A stretch of 64,000 nucleotides of DNA from Sphingopyxis sp. BE259 (GTDB lineage: Bacteria > Pseudomonadota > Alphaproteobacteria > Sphingomonadales > Sphingomonadaceae). How positions within the stretch are numbered: the stretch's first letter is position 1; each line of letters begins with the position of its first letter. The stretch is taken from assembly GCF_031457495.1 (NCBI RefSeq), contig NZ_JAVDWM010000001.1:1042001-1106000 (forward strand), in the 5' to 3' direction. The notes beneath the pieces were generated by a model. It saw only the letters and a program-made list of their open reading frames with translations, searched no databases and had not been told where the DNA came from. Below are positions 63,107-64,000 of the stretch, one piece after another. Both the position numbers and the translations under genes were made by a program.

Positions 63107-63786
63107 TGCTTGAATATCTGAACCACAACGCTGGCGGGGTGACCGCCATCTTTACCTTGGCGCTGTTGCTCGTCACCGGTTTCTATGCGTGGACGACGTT
63201 CGATCTTCTGCGCGAGGCGCGGCAGTCGCGTCTCATGGCAAGCGAGCCACGCGTCGTGGCATATCTGCGCGTGAATGAAGTTCATTCGAATATCGTGCAG
63301 CTGCACGTCGCCAATTTGTCTGGCGCTGCCGCGATGGGCGTGACCGCATCGATTAGTAAGCTCACCGATTGGCCAAACCCGTTCGGTCTCGACAACTCGA
63401 AGATACTTCGTGATCTCAAATTCCTGCGTCCGCGCGAGGTTCTGAAGTTTGACTTGGGTATGGGGCCAGATCTTTTTCAGGATGACGTTCCTGCCGAGTT
63501 CCAGATCGCGATCGCCTTTCAAAGCCTCGATGGGCGCGCCTTCTCCTTCAGTGACAAGTTGCGCGTCGAGAGCATCGACGGACATTCGCACTTCCAGATT
63601 TACTCGATCGACGATGTGGCGCGGCGGCTGAAAGAAATGACAGACGCGTTGCGTAGCGTCATTGGGTCTCGCCGCCTTCGCGTCGAAACCTGTCATGCCG
63701 ATGACCGCGAGGCCGAGCGACTCCGTTGGGACGAGCAACGCGCAAGCGTGAAGGCTGGCGACGGAAGCGGAACCAAGGAGAGCTAG
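63106..63786 (+). CDS. Unknown single-TM protein in the traG position
   Basis: 226 residues from an ATG that shares a base with the traD stop (TGATG); an ATG at 63094 would overlap traD by 13 bases. It has one N-terminal transmembrane helix (GGVTAIFTLALLLVTGFYAWTTF) and a beta-rich soluble domain (EPRVVAYLRVNEVHSNIVQL; GAAAMGVTASI; PREVLKFDLGMGPDLF). Such architecture is common to uncharacterised phage- and island-borne membrane proteins. It is too short to be TraG. Function unknown. Confidence 0.65.
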   Translation: MLEYLNHNAGGVTAIFTLALLLVTGFYAWTTFDLLREARQSRLMASEPRVVAYLRVNEVHSNIVQLHVANLSGAAAMGVTASISKLTDWPNPFGLDNSKILRDLKFLRPREVLKFDLGMGPDLFQDDVPAEFQIAIAFQSLDGRAFSFSDKLRVESIDGHSHFQIYSIDDVARRLKEMTDALRSVIGSRRLRVETCHADDREAERLRWDEQRASVKAGDGSGTKES

Positions 63787-63877
63787 CGCTCGCCAACGCC
63801 GAAACCTTTCGAGCTGTTTGAGATCATGGCTGGTTCACTGATCAGCGCGGCGGTAGCACGATGGCGTAGTCGAGCCG

Positions 63878-64000
63878 CTAGTCTTTCAACGCGCGGCGCA
63901 GTGCGATCAGCGTTGCAACGATATGGCCCTCGACCTCCTTGACGTCGATGTTGAGGCGCCGTGCGATGCGCTCGTAGCTCAAATCTTCGAAGCGGTGCAT
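63878..64000 (-). CDS. Sigma-region-4-like HTH protein, partial
   Basis: The last 40 codons of a minus-strand gene whose start may be the ATG at the very edge of the window or lie beyond it. HRFEDLSYERIARRLNIDVK and EVEGHIVATLIALRRALKD look like the helix-turn-helix of sigma-70 region 4 with its final basic helix. Small proteins of this kind occur next to traCD genes in sphingomonads and may regulate transfer. Confidence 0.6.
   Translation of the reverse strand: MHRFEDLSYERIARRLNIDVKEVEGHIVATLIALRRALKD

Noticed and set aside
1..64000. CRISPR array
   Set aside because: No regularly spaced identical repeats were seen anywhere; the only periodic sequences are protein-coding YD repeats and REP hairpins.

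Overview
The window is high-GC chromosomal DNA of an alphaproteobacterium, most likely a member of the Sphingomonadaceae close to Sphingopyxis. This rests on the housekeeping order rimP-nusA-ylxR-infB-rbfA, a sphingomonad gene style (TonB receptor with a PepSY partner, divergent lrp/ald, phhA), the local REP-like hairpins and the Ti/RSF1010-like transfer genes. The genus assignment is inference.

Layout. (1) 1-11.4 kb is mixed core and accessory DNA: the end of a LysR regulator, a DUF465/zinc-ribbon pair, a TerC membrane protein and a beta-carbonic anhydrase, DUF488 and uracil-DNA-glycosylase-family genes, a repeat-built periplasmic protein, MgtC, an ArsR regulator, a soluble hybrid histidine kinase and a lone receiver protein. 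Two near-identical leader motifs lie before the DUF465 and terC genes and look like a structured cis-regulatory RNA. (2) 11.6-21.2 kb is mobile: a decayed IS21 remnant, two convergent proteins that look like degenerate TnsB/TniA transposases, then a tightly coupled Tn7-like operon (two tiny ORFs, TnsA-like nuclease, TnsB, TnsC, TniQ) and a right-end array of AGCTTGT repeats. (3) 21.3-39.5 kb is chromosomal backbone: sterol-desaturase-type hydroxylase, a metal or siderophore uptake cluster, phenylalanine hydroxylase, prmA, an SDR, a soluble chemoreceptor, lrp/ald and the rimP-to-rbfA translation operon. (4) 39.5-64 kb is a transfer island. It holds a compact VirB-type secretion operon (virB2-3-4-6-8-9-10-11), a second divergent VirB2-like pilin gene, a Ti-type relaxase traA with a recognisable oriT, traC and traD, and two Rhs toxin modules.

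The most interesting arrangement is in the island. Each Rhs module has the same three-gene order: a secreted mini-protein with one YD repeat, a giant Sec-exported YD-repeat protein with its own toxin tip, and an overlapping immunity gene. Module 1 ends in a glucosaminidase-like tip paired with an AT-rich lipoprotein. Module 2 ends in a CdiA-CT/colicin-type RNase-like tip paired with a cysteine-rich zinc-ribbon protein. The modules sit on either side of the secretion operon, and a shared palindromic box (ATTGSWGCCAAWRTGG) occurs upstream of both mini-genes and between the two pilin genes. This suggests one regulon linking conjugative pilus production with contact toxins.

A second candidate for novelty is the pair of degenerate transposase-like proteins beside the Tn7-like operon. 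Their shared FYNL-x-x-AWR motif and different missing catalytic residues suggest specialised partners of the transposition machinery.
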